This document shows positions 26,358 to 36,440 of a stretch of 64,000 nucleotides of DNA, piece by piece. The notes under the pieces are model-generated. The model was not told the DNA's origin. It did not search any database and saw only the letters and a list, made by a program, of their open reading frames with translations. The DNA comes from Megamerina dolium. Its lineage: Eukaryota > Arthropoda > Insecta > Diptera > Megamerinidae. Made by a program: the position numbers and the translations under genes. The stretch is from the NCBI GenBank assembly GCA_963854835.1, contig OY978528.1, positions 51,866,508 through 51,930,507 of the forward strand, written 5' to 3'. Position 1 is the stretch's first letter; each line of letters opens with the position of its first letter.

Positions 26358-26605
26358 TCGATGTAAGAAGATTCTAGAGTGCTGCCACAGAATATAAAAA
26401 GGGCCAGTTGTTTGACAAGTGGATATATTCAATTCCGAAAGTGATAGAGGCAACATAACATCACACGATAACAAGCTAAAGTAGCAAGAACATTAAAAAG
26501 TGATTGTAAGTAAAATTATTGATTAAATAAATTGTTGTTGCACATAGTTAGTACAAAATAAATGTTGCAATTACTATTGATAGAATCCAGTGATCGAACG
26601 CAACA
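26358..26605 (+). repeat. Family A repeat, right arm of an inverted pair
   Basis: The copy starts 'gtaagaagattctagagtgc' and continues 'tgccacagaatataaaaagg', which contains a TATA-box-like word. It runs to 'gatcgaac', where it breaks off just before the mariner at 26620. The last ~50 bp present in other copies is missing. Confidence 0.75.
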
Positions 26606-26619
26606 ATAACATTGATATA

Positions 26620-27408
26620 CCGGGTGTACAAGCTCAAATCGGCTTTTATCGACTGTGCACCCTTTTTATATGAGTTCGACACCTGTTTACATCAATTAGT
26701 AAACATCATCATTTTTCCTCGTATAATCATGGCTAGTTTCGTGCCAGGGAAGCTCTACTTTTTTGCTTCAATTTGAAGAAATCTGCTGCTGAGTCGCATC
26801 GAATATGCTTATGGAGACCTATGGTGACAGTGCGCTATCGGAAACCACTTGCAGAGACTGGTTTCGTCGGTTCAAAGAAGGCCCTTTTGACTTGAGTGAC
26901 AACAAGCGTGAAAATAAACCCAGAAAAGTTGAGGACCATGATTTGCAGGCTCTTTTGGATGAGGACGACGCCAAAACACATGCGAAATCTTGCTTGCTAG
27001 ACAAAAAAGAAAGTCGTTCCTGCATCTTGTGGTGACTTGCGATGAAAAGTGGATATACTTTGAGAATCCTAAACGAGAAAAATCATAGGTCGATCCCGGC
27101 CAACCAGCAATTTCTTCTCCAAAACCAAATCGGTTTGGACGCAAGCCGATGCTGTGCGTTTGGTGGGATCAGCAGGGTGTCATCTACTACGAGCTGTTGA
27201 AACCTGGTGAAACTGTCAACGCTCACCGCTACCACCAACAACTAGTGAAATTTCGCCGTGCTTTGGGTGAAAAAAGGCCTGCTTATGAACAAAGACATGA
27301 GAAGCTGATTTTTCTCCACGACAACGCCCCATCGCACACGTCAAAACTGGTCCAAAACTAAAAAAATTTTAATTTTTTTTTTTACCGAAAAACAGCTTGT
27401 ACACCTGG
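26620..27408 (+). mobile_element. mariner (mauritiana/Mos1-like) deletion derivative with TIRs
   Basis: The element is bounded by TA on each side (26618-26619, 27409-27410). Inverted ends start CCGGGTGTACAAGCT on the left and CCAGGTGTACAAGCT on the right. Plus-strand coding pieces match mauritiana-type mariner transposase: SETTCRDWFRRFK and LQALLDEDDA (N-terminal HTH region), then CDEKWIYFENPKREK with the first catalytic D, then PMLCVWWDQQGVIYYELLKP, then IFLHDNAPSHT with the second catalytic D. The segment between the N-terminal HTH and CDEKW is deleted, an in-frame TAG follows REKS, and the frame stops before the third D. At 789 bp it is about 60% of a full ~1.3 kb mariner and nonautonomous. 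Confidence 0.9.
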
Positions 27409-27429
27409 TAAGCTAGATTGGCCAGCTGC

Positions 27430-28420
27430 CATGATTTGTTATATAAAAGCTATTTTCAGGTTTTTATGGTAATTTTTTTACAACATTTTTTAAAATTGAA
27501 AACCAATTTTAATCAAGTTATATACTTATGGGGTGCCGTGGCTCAGTGGTTAGTGTGTTGGCCTTCTGATCTGTCGGTCGTGGTTCAATCCCCGGCTGAT
27601 GCATAACAAATTTAATATCGAAAAGATTTTTCTTTCGAACGGTACCCACCTGTCGGCAAGCAATTGGCAATTCTTCTGACAGTAACAACTTGCCATGAAA
27701 AGGCTTCTTAAAAGAAGCCGGTGACAAAGCTCAGAAGAAGTGATGTCACATGTGTTCTGCCGTTCGGATCCGGCTAAAATAAGTAGATCCCTTCTAATAC
27801 TGTCCAAATTTAACACGCACAACAGCAATGAAAGAGAAGCTAGGCCAATGAGCCCTTCGGGGCTTTTAGTGCCACATATAAAAAAAAAAGTTAAAAAAAA
27901 ATATACTTATACACAAGTTATATCTAAAACCTTGTGCCATTTTTCGGGTAGTTTCATAATTTCATCGTCAAGGAACTTCTGTTGTTTATTAGCGAAAACT
28001 GCCTCAAGCAGTTTTCGACGATTCCTCTGTTGACCAATTTTGGGTCCGGGGTATAGACGTGTCATTAAACTTTTACGCCAAGTGCAATTTTTGGCGAATC
28101 ATCAAAGATATGTGTGGCCTAGTTACAACGGTTAATTCGGTAGATATCTGAATTAAGCGTTTTACCAGGCTGTAGCAGCTCATAATAGACAATTCCATTC
28201 CTATTTCATTATGAGGTCACCTGCATCACATTGTTTGTCGCGAATCTAGGATTTGATATTGTTTGTGTGTGGTAACCGTCCTTTGACCATGATTTTTTCA
28301 TTCTAATAGTTAATCCATTATTCATCGCACACGATGATTCACTTCAGAAATAGTTCGATTTCGTTCAGCTTCACCGATGGTAATTCGGTCAATCTAATTT
28401 TTAATTCACGTGGCTTCCAA
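27430..28420 (-). pseudogene. Second mariner transposase relic, split by a SINE
   Basis: The minus strand from 28420 reads a WKPREL segment, then a degraded '…IIVCDE.WI' first-aspartate motif, then NGIVYYELLQPGKTLNSDIY, and near its end EIMKLPEKWHKVLD, the standard mariner C-terminus. Left of the SINE at 27530-27900 the same strand continues into the presumed 3' end. Stops and shifts are frequent. The IVYYELLQPG wording separates it from the Mos1-like copy next door. Confidence 0.7.
27530..27900 (+). mobile_element. tRNA-derived SINE, type I tail, full length
   Basis: The head GGGGTGCCGTGGCTCAGTGG keeps an A-box (TGGCTCAGTGG) and a B-box (GGTTCAATCCC). The copy runs to GTGCCACATATA followed by an A-rich tail. 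A perfect 10-bp duplication, atatacttat, flanks it at 27520-27529 and 27901-27910. It landed in the 3' coding part of the minus-strand mariner relic. Confidence 0.93.
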
Positions 28421-28634
28421 ATATGTATAAGGCTTTTTCTTACTTACTTACAAGAAATGCTCATTCTTCTTTTGGAGGGAGTTAACCAACTATATTAGAA
28501 AGTAATTAAAAGCAGAACGTGATGAGAAAAAGTAAATGGAAACAAGAGTACAGGAAGAGGTAAGAGAGGTAGAAGAGTGAGAGAGAGATTGAGCGAAAAA
28601 TAGCGAATTAGAGATAAATGAGGGTTGCCAACCC

Positions 28635-29270
28635 ATGCAAACTAATAATCTCTGGTGTAGACATTTCGCCCCTCTTACCGATGAACTGGCAAGAAGCGGA
28701 TCAGCCATGCAAGAAGGTCTTGCAGAACCGGTGCTCATACCGCTGAGTGTGGCTAAAAGAGCTATCAACATAAAATATCTACAAAAAGTGGATTGCAGGT
28801 GGAAAAGTCTCACAAAGTGTATGTCTAGTAGGTCACAATGGCCTAGATACAATCCTAAACAAACAACACTACTGATAAACAGGAACCGAAAAGACGTCTC
28901 TAGACTGTCGGCAGTCATTACTAACTTTTGGCTCATCGGAGAACAGGCGGCCAAAATAGGGATGTCCCACAACGATTTCTGTCACAGTTGTAACCAAGTG
29001 GAAGAAAAGGAAACAGTCTTCCACTTCCTTTGTAAATGACCTGCCCTTTGGAAGCAGAGAATGAACAATCTAGATAAACCACTTTTCAATAACATCGAGG
29101 AGTTGGCGGAAATAAGCATCAGAGACCTCCTGGAGTTTCTAAACAGTACGAACTGGATCTGACCGTGCTGCCCACACAAACAACCTAAAGAACAGTTGGA
29201 AGTGAGGATGTGGTAACAAAACGGTGGCTAAGCGCTATTTGGACTTATAGATGAGTCACCACTTCAACCA
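28635..29270 (+). pseudogene. LINE 3' end: RNase H tail and zinc-binding C-terminus
   Basis: A 134-codon frame carries the end of RNase H (LTDELARSGSA), then a linker, then ITNFWLIGEQAAKIG and the CHSC…H…C zinc-type motif (NDFCHSCNQVEEKETVFHFLC). After a stop, DLLEFLNSTNW continues in frame, matching the usual end of this LINE group. The 3' untranslated tail ends in repeated CCAA units at about 29255-29280. It is 5'-truncated and inactive. Confidence 0.8.
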
Positions 29271-29280
29271 ACCAACCAAC

Positions 29281-29424
29281 CATTACTATTGTGCCCATAA
29301 AATTTGGGCAATATTAAGAGACCTACTTATATTTGCCGGTACCGAACGACAGAACTCTTGTGATATAACTTTTTTGATTATCTCACAGAGCTCTTTTAAG
29401 AAGCTGTTCAATGTTAAAGTTGTC
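29281..29424 (-). mobile_element. SINE fragment (3' part)
   Basis: A diverged minus-strand match to the SINE body covers the segments around 'attactattgtgc', 'gacctacttat' and 'cagagctcttttaagaagct'. The tRNA-like head and the tail end are missing. It abuts the CCAA repeat of the preceding LINE. Confidence 0.7.
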
Positions 29425-29439
29425 ACAGTCGTGGAATAA

Positions 29440-30860
29440 TACATATATGATGCTGCAACAAAGGAAGATAAAGTTTAAAATCATTTATTTCATAAGCTAC
29501 TTTTATCAAAACAAAACCATACCATATCTTACGGGGAATTGTTTTTCAGCCAAAATGCGTTTACGCTAAAATGCGTAAAATCAAATTGCTTGTATAGACT
29601 CTTTTTGAAGCTCGAATGGTTAATTGGGTTTCATGCTTATTTGTTTGTTTTGCTTCATACACATTAGGTTAATGCAGTAATCACAATAATACAAACGACA
29701 TTTCTTCATATTTATGTATAACAAAAATTACGAAAAAACAATTTAAATTAGAGATAGTAGTATCATGTTGCTACTCAAAATTCAGAACCGAACTACTCAA
29801 ACGATCTCCTTACCCAGTTTTTTAATACAAGTAGGCCCCTGTCACTACTTTCCATACTTAATAATCACAAGATGACTCCTATATAACATTGGTTAAGGGT
29901 TACCAGGACTATGTGTTATTCCAAGTGTTCTTTGATCATGAATACTCCGAACATAACATAGTCGAAATATCAAAATTTTAATTTTCCATCATTTTCGATT
30001 ACCGAAAATGCCTCTACTATAATGTACTAAGCATACTATATTTCATTTAATATAATGAATTTCACTAGAATAACAAAATTGTAAGCTAAACAATTACAAA
30101 GTGTGTCAATACTATTGTAAGTAAAAATAATTAACTATCAACTTTAGATATGAACCCGTATATGGAATGTTGAAATATGATAGATCTTAAGTATACTAGA
30201 TACGAATACATACTTCTCATAAATATACTGGTGAGAAAATCATATAGTATAGTTATACATAAATATATTTGTGACTGGATAATATTGTAAGATTGATTGA
30301 TTTTATTTCATTTTCATTACAACCCAAACATAATGAAGTTGAATAACGCTTGCATCAATAATTACTATTATAATATACCTTCAAGAAACACTTTTCATCT
30401 CCTTCATCTCATTCAATCAATTCATATGTGCAACTGCTTAAATGAGGAATGAAATCGGTATGGGGAGCCGGATTCAGCTACATACAATATAAGTTCGTAT
30501 GTAATTTAGATACTTGTAAATGTTCATGCAAGTGTTGAGTATATTGCGTGATCACAATCACATTATTGTATGGAGACGACCTGTAAACCTGATTACGATT
30601 TCATTACTTTAAAAATTAATATAAATAATTAATTAAGCAAAAAGACAACCAAACAAAATTTGCGCGTGCAGCAGCGTACACGTGATAGAAGTAAAAGTTC
30701 TTAAAAATCCCAAATCCGCTATTAACACCACCTTGTATGCGACCAAATTGAAAAGAGAAATATTAACAATGCAACTATTGGAACCACCTTACTATAACGT
30801 CACATTCTTTCAAATTCACTGAGAATCGATTAGAGGTAAAAGATGGGCGACACCTTATGG
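29440..30860. other. AT-rich spacer
   Basis: No gene, terminal repeats or family matches recognised. Confidence 0.45.
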
Positions 30861-31387
30861 TGCAACTAGCCACGAACGTACCGCCCGTACGTAAGAACAA
30901 AAATTTATCAAAAGTTATGGCCGTAGCGGCAACGGAGAAATCGACTGTTCTTTCTTGTATACATACATAACAATGTTGCCATGTATCACTGTGCGTGCAT
31001 GCTTTTAATCACACTTACCATTTTCAATATCAAATTTCATAATATAGATGTTAAAAATTAAAAAAAAAAAAAATTAATATACTTGAAGTATATTTTAATA
31101 AATAACTAAACACGATGATAGTTTTGATTAATTAAAAAAAAAAACTAAATTTTCTTAGTTTATTTCTTATTTATTTATAAAAGTGTAATCTGGCAATCCT
31201 GTAAGCATAGAGAGTGATCAGCTGACACGGGCTTACGTAAAAAATCAAATTGCTGTTGATTCTGTCCGCTACGGGCTACGGTACCGTCACCGTCATACGG
31301 TGGTGAGTTTTCGTTAACACGACATTCCCATAAGATAGGTCGTGTCAGCTGACACGTTCTACGTTTTTACGTTCGTGGCTAGTTGCA
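30861..31387. mobile_element. TIR element with 20-bp perfect inverted repeats
   Basis: The first 20 bp, TGCAACTAGCCACGAACGTA, recur as a perfect inverse complement at 31368-31387. The 527-bp interior has no ORF but is rich in CGTACG-like and CAGCTGACACG words. Outside the TIRs both flanks show GATGG(A/G)CGA at similar distances (30842 and about 31410), so the true ends may lie 20-23 bp further out. No clear target duplication, so the superfamily is undecided. Confidence 0.75.
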
Positions 31388-31980
31388 GCATTAATATTCT
31401 ATCGTCCATCTGCTTTCGTATATCAGTGTTAACAGTTTAGCCTTTATGAAGCTAGATCTATATTTTTTTATTTTGTCATTTAGCTTCGAAATTTAGGATT
31501 TAGTTGCGTGGTTTTTTCTAGCTCTTTCCTATTTTAAACTAGCTTTTAAAATAATTCCCCATACATACAATACAAGATATTATATAAACTCAATTCAACG
31601 TTGTGTTACAAAGAATTTGTTATGAGAATTGCCATCTAGAACATCACGTTTGGTCCAACATATATGGCGCCATTATCATTATTTTCTGTTAAATAGTCAG
31701 CTGTGTTGCGCGGAATATTTGTTTCTATTATAGGATATATAAAAGTTCGAGTATATTAGCTTACTGACAAAAGATTCGAGATTACAAATTGCAACCAAAA
31801 CTTTGACCTTATTGCGCATTCGACACGACTGCAGTACTTTTTAACCCTGGAATGTAGCCCAGCTCATAATGTAGCCCAGCTCATATATTGCCATGAACCA
31901 TTGAATCATGACCTATTTCTTTGTATCGACGTGCATACGTTGCTTTCCTTCATATTCTCCCTTCCTCTATGCTATATATT
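31388..31980. other. Spacer without recognised content
   Basis: AT-rich sequence with no recognised coding or repeat content up to the jockey fragment. Confidence 0.45.
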
Positions 31981-31984
31981 CCTT

Positions 31985-32510
31985 AAAGCTTAAAATTAAT
32001 CAGTTATGGTGGCTGTTACACAAAAGATCAAAGTTGAATCTCGAATACAAAATGCTATTATATATCCTGAAGCCAATCTGGACTTATGGTATTCAGTTTT
32101 GGGGCACCGCATCTCTCTAAAATATCGAAAAATTGCAGCGAATACAATTTAAGTGTCTGCGAATTATTGTAAACGCGCCTTGGTATATGAGGAACGTTAA
32201 CATCCATCGAGATTTAAATGTACCCACAATTTCTGAGGAAGTTGCAATTTCCTGCAGAAGCTACATTCAAAAATTACACAGTCATCCGAATCCCCTTGCT
32301 AGGCAATTGTTGCTGAGCACGGGGCATCGTCGATTAAAAAGAAAAAACACACTGAATATGCTGTGAAATTGCTATACCTCGCGACTCAACAAATTGTGAT
32401 GGAACGTCGGGAATATCACATAATTTTAGTTAGTTTGTAAGATTTGAATACTTATTGTTAGTTTCAAGTTTTTAATAAGGTTCAATAAAAATAGCTTATT
32501 AAAAAAAAAT
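31985..32510 (+). pseudogene. jockey-clade LINE, 3' end (RT C-terminus and tail)
   Basis: The plus strand reads QLWWLLHKRSKLNLEYKMLL then LKPIWTYGIQFWGTAS, a frame shift, then FKCLRIIVNAPWYMRNVNIH, RDLNVPT and HPNPLARQLLLS. This is the C-terminal ORF2 signature of jockey elements (…KPIWTYGIQLWG…, …NAPWYV…). A 3' untranslated part with AATAAA (near 32484) and an A-rich tail ends at about 32510. It is 5'-truncated, as is usual for LINE insertions, with at least two frame breaks. Confidence 0.88.
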
Positions 32511-32682
32511 ATATATATTCCTTCCTGCTCATGTAACGAAATTTGCTTTAGAAAGTTTACGTGTTTTATTTTTTCAACACTCAAATCAAGTTTTTGCTTT
32601 TTATCAAATGGGAGATTGATTGCAGCAACGTTATGTGAAGCATAAATATTTATGATTTTTATATTATTTAGCTTTTCATTGT

Positions 32683-32966
32683 ATTGTTAGGTTTTTATTT
32701 TGTGAAGGTTTAATTCTACTCGTATCAACCCTGTTCGATCATTCGATTCTGTCATTAATAACTGCAACACTTATTTTGTACTAACTTTATTTAATCAATC
32801 GTCTATTTACAATCACTCTTCAATGTACTTGCTACTTTATCTTCTATCGTGTTATGTTGCCTCGATCACTTTCTGAATTGAATTGAATTCATTTGTCCAC
32901 AAACTTGCCCTATTTAAACGCCTAGAACAACACCTAGAATCTTCTTTTACCGTTATCTAGTTTTTT
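32683..32966 (-). repeat. Family A repeat copy
   Basis: Minus-strand copy. Its inner start (actagataacggtaaaagaa, inverse complement) is at the right near 32966, and its outer end (…aaaacctaacaat) is at 32683. It is interrupted on the right by A/T sequence and then the small mariner at 32983. Confidence 0.7.
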
Positions 32967-32982
32967 TCTCTTTGTATACTCT

Positions 32983-33400
32983 TTGGGAGTATAAATAAGT
33001 TCGTGCGGTTTATTTTCGAAAATGGAAATTTTATTGTGAAAAACTTTACATACATCAAAGTTATACATTCAATGTTCAAAATATTGTCCGTCGCTAGCCA
33101 CTACTTTTTCCCCTCTTTCTGGCAGCATACGGATTCCACGTCGTCCACACATTTGGCCGAGCATTATCATGTTGCAAAATAACGCTGTCGTGTCTATCGG
33201 TGTATTGCGGCCGTTTTTCTCGCAATGCTCGGCTCAAACGCATTAATTTTCGTCGGTACAGGAGCCCTGTGATCGTCTGACCCGATTTCAACAGCTCATA
33301 ATACACCACACCCAGCTGGTCCCAACAAATACACGCCGTCGATGATGAGTCATGGCCAGGGTATCCATACGTTGCCCTACGAACTTATTTATACTCCCAA
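32983..33400 (-). mobile_element. 418-bp mariner deletion derivative with intact TIRs
   Basis: Left TTGGGAGTATAAATAAGTTC and right inverse complement are identical over at least 22 bp. The minus strand keeps the transposase segment MVYYELLKSGQTITGLLYRR through ALREKRPQYTD to ILQHDNARPNV, which includes the second catalytic aspartate (HDNARP). The N-terminal HTH, first D and third D are gone, and only ~70 codons remain. It is a mariner shrunk to MITE size. Confidence 0.85.
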
Positions 33401-34548
33401 TATTATTCATGCTATTCACAATTAGTGACGTAACGTACTAATCGTTACCATAGTAAAGAGCGATAATATTTGCAACACGAACTGACAATAATGATGGAAA
33501 AATGAATTTTAAAATGCAATATTATTCATGCAACAAATAAGATTCTAATGATATGTAAATGATGGCATACAGTCACATGCTCAGCTCAGATTTGATGACA
33601 TAGATATGTGTGACAAATACTTAGTCATAGGCTACAATACTATTGGCGGAGAATTACTCAGTGATGCAGTGATTATAGCCTTCTTAAGTAACTTTAGCTT
33701 TACCATACAGCACAAAATTAAGTTTAAAAGGAGATATTACTCGCAATCAAATGAAATGTTCACTTTAAATGAGTCAACTTTATATGTATATTTCTTGTCG
33801 CATATTTTTTTCCATATTAACTAAGTACAAGTGACATTGAAAATATTAACTTCATATATTTAAGTAACATATAAGCACTTTAACATACACAATTAATATA
33901 TTCATTTTTGTTTAATGATTTGAAAAAAAAAACCTGAAACTTTCATATTTACATGGAAATTGTGAATTTAACATTTAATTTGAATTTTTATCGAATTTCA
34001 TTTTCAAATGTGGTAACTCTGCAAGTTACATGTATGTTATTACCATTTATTACAAAAACATTGAATAAAAAAAATAAATTAGCTTTACAATGCTTACATA
34101 TGCATACAAATGCATGTATGCGTATATGTATAGTCGAGTAATGTCAATGTCTCTTTCAGATTCATTAATTGCCGGATTAATTGGCAGACATTACAAATAT
34201 GGAAAGTGTTTATTATAACAATAAATGTAAAGTAATAAATACAATACAATATATATGGCACGTAAAAGAGCTTTTAATATTGTTAACAATTGTTAGAAAG
34301 CTGTTGCAATTTCTTTTATTGAAAACATTTATTGTTACAATATATGTATCTTGCATATATTCATTTGCATTTCAAGACTAGGATGAACAAGATTTAGAAC
34401 AATTTCGTAAACTATTGGATTGAATACATTCAATAGTTTTGTTCAATCATGCACACCAGATCAGATGAATTAGAGAAAAAATAAAGTATGTACATATATG
34501 TGATGCCTATTGGGATTCTGTGCTGGTTCTGTTTCCGGATCGGCGTGG
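33401..34548. other. AT-rich spacer
   Basis: No recognised gene or element. Confidence 0.45.
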
Positions 34549-34569
34549 TTAGGTTAGGTTAGATAATTG

Positions 34570-34830
34570 TGGTTAAGTTATTATGTGACACCTGGCCATC
34601 ACTCAGAATATAAATGTCTCTGCAAGAGAACACTGTTTTGCTTGTTCCAAGCTCCAAGCAATGTTATGTGGTGTAGCTGGATTGAAACACATATTAGAGA
34701 ATTCTAATATGAATAAACCCCTTTGTACCTTTTCAAGCGCTTTAAGATGTGAAGATTTAGACAGTGGAGTCGCGCTCTTATGACTGCCTTCTATAACCAG
34801 CAGGTTGATTTGGGATTTATCCCCCAACTC
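34570..34830 (-). pseudogene. LINE fragment (RT connection domain to RNase H)
   Basis: The minus-strand frame has SKSSHLKALEKVQR, matching the SSHIKSLERIQR block of the LINE at 39563-40990, followed by a degraded SLEQAKQCSLAETFIF, matching TWAKQSTVSHRDICIL there. It is a short, diverged relative of that element. A GGTTAGGTTAGG run lies just to the left. Confidence 0.6.
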
Positions 34831-35054
34831 TTCTCTAACGTTCTTTTATAATTCTTTCCAACCCTATAATATTCTTCTTACAGTTTAGTGATTTTTTTTT
34901 TGCGGGTTGCGGGTTTTTTTTTTTTGTTTTTTGTTTTTTATTTTTTATTAACGAAATTTAAACACCAAACAGAGGACGTTATATTATTTCAACTAGTATA
35001 TGGAACTATGATACTAACAAACAATTTAGGTTTAGTAAATTAGTTATTAATGAA

Positions 35055-35610
35055 AAGCATACATAATACATATTACTGATTCTATATTTTGGTGTGGGCG
35101 TACTATCTGAAGTTGTTGAGTCAGTGAATGAAATGAACTTTGGCGTTGGTGAATGCCTTCACCTTTGATGCTGTGTTGCTTCTTGCGATATTATTAGTTG
35201 CACCAGCGAGTGGTCAGAGTTCATATCAAAACCTTCTGCGACTGATAGGTGAGTTGTAGGAATGTTTTTATATATAAAAAAGTCGATCAAATCTGGAATT
35301 TTCTTAGTATCCGACGGTCACTATGTTGGTTTACCAGTTGAAATTGAATTACATTCTTCACGTTGCATGGCTTTGTACAACTCTCGTCCTTTTGTAGTGA
35401 TTTGCCTTGAGTCCCATGATGTATGTTTTGCGTTGAAGTCACCTCCAATTATAAATTTGCCTTTAAACCGACTTTAAATACCCAAATAATCTTCATATTT
35501 CAACTGATGTCTAGGTGGACTACACAAAACAATTAGGGTCAGTCGTTGTATAAAAATGTGTTCATCTAAGTGATGTTTTATTGCATTGATTATGTTATTA
35601 TGTTATGATT
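35055..35610 (-). pseudogene. jockey-type LINE endonuclease fragment
   Basis: On the minus strand this encodes the apurinic-like endonuclease domain of a jockey-type ORF2: IIGGDFNAKHTSWDSR, then TKGRELYKAMQREECNSIST, then DLIDFFIYKN, then FDMNSDHSLVQL. GDFNAKH and SDH are conserved active-site motifs of these endonucleases. Internal stops are present and neither the RT nor ORF1 adjoins, so it is an isolated internal fragment. Confidence 0.82.
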
Positions 35611-35698
35611 ACGTTAGCGCTGCCGCCCCTTGCCTTTTTTCTTACTTGTCTAGTGGCCATTGATTTACCTAGTTCGGATCTGACGACTCTACTAGTAC

Positions 35699-36440
35699 AT
35701 GGTGATTTTTTAGCAACTTTCTTTTTGGCAACACTGTTTTTGGCAGCTCAGCTGTTTTCGTGTAACAAGTTACTGTCAAACATGTTCAGTTTGGTCTATA
35801 ATTTAACCATGAATCGACTTACAAACGAACAACGCTTGCAGATTGTTGATGTTTGTTATCAAAATTCATGCTCGGTTAAGAAAGTGCGTCGTGTACTTCT
35901 TCAATTCAGCAACGAAGCTCATTTCTGGTTGAATGGAAACGTGAACAATCAAAATTTCCGTATTTGTTGTGAAGAGCAGCAAGAAGCATTGCAAGAACTG
36001 CCAATGCATCCCGAAAAATGCACTGTTTAGTGTGGATTATGGGCCGGTGGCATCATTGGATCGTACTTTTTCAAAGATGGCAGGAACGTTACTGTAAATG
36101 GCGAGCGCTACCGTGCGATTATTACAAACTTTTTTTTTGTCCAAAATGGAAGAGCTGGACTTGGCTGACATGACGGTGCCACATCCCACACAGCACGCGA
36201 ATCAATGGCCCAATTGAGAGGCGAGTTCGGTGAACAGTTTTTTTCACGTTTGTCAAAATTGGACCCAGCGTATGAAACATTTGAGGTTCAGCCGTGGTCA
36301 ACATTTACATGAAATTATCTTTGAACATTGAATTATATAGATCGTTCTATGGACTCAAATAAAGATTTCATACATTTCTCTAAATCTTATGTGTTTTTGT
36401 TTTTAAATAAAATAGGAAAGCTCTTAAAAAATCACCCTAC
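35699..36440 (+). mobile_element. Tc1/mariner-type deletion derivative (SDEAHFWLNG group)
   Basis: The left end (GGTGATTTTTTAGCAAC) and right end (TTAAAAAATCACCC) are short inverted repeats. From 35809 the frame reads MNRLTNEQRLQIVDV…, passes VKKVRRVLLQ, then jumps directly to FSNEAHFWLNGNVNNQN and ELPMHPEKCTV before a stop at 36028. Downstream, GIIGSYFF and later C-terminal-like pieces are present out of frame. Family members have ~110 more residues between VKKVRR and SDEAHFW. The same deletion is found at 9890-10308. Confidence 0.85.

Noticed and set aside
28490..28972. 160-codon minus-strand frame
   Set aside because: Antisense shadow of the LINE C-terminal frame on the plus strand, which has clear RNase H and zinc-type motifs.
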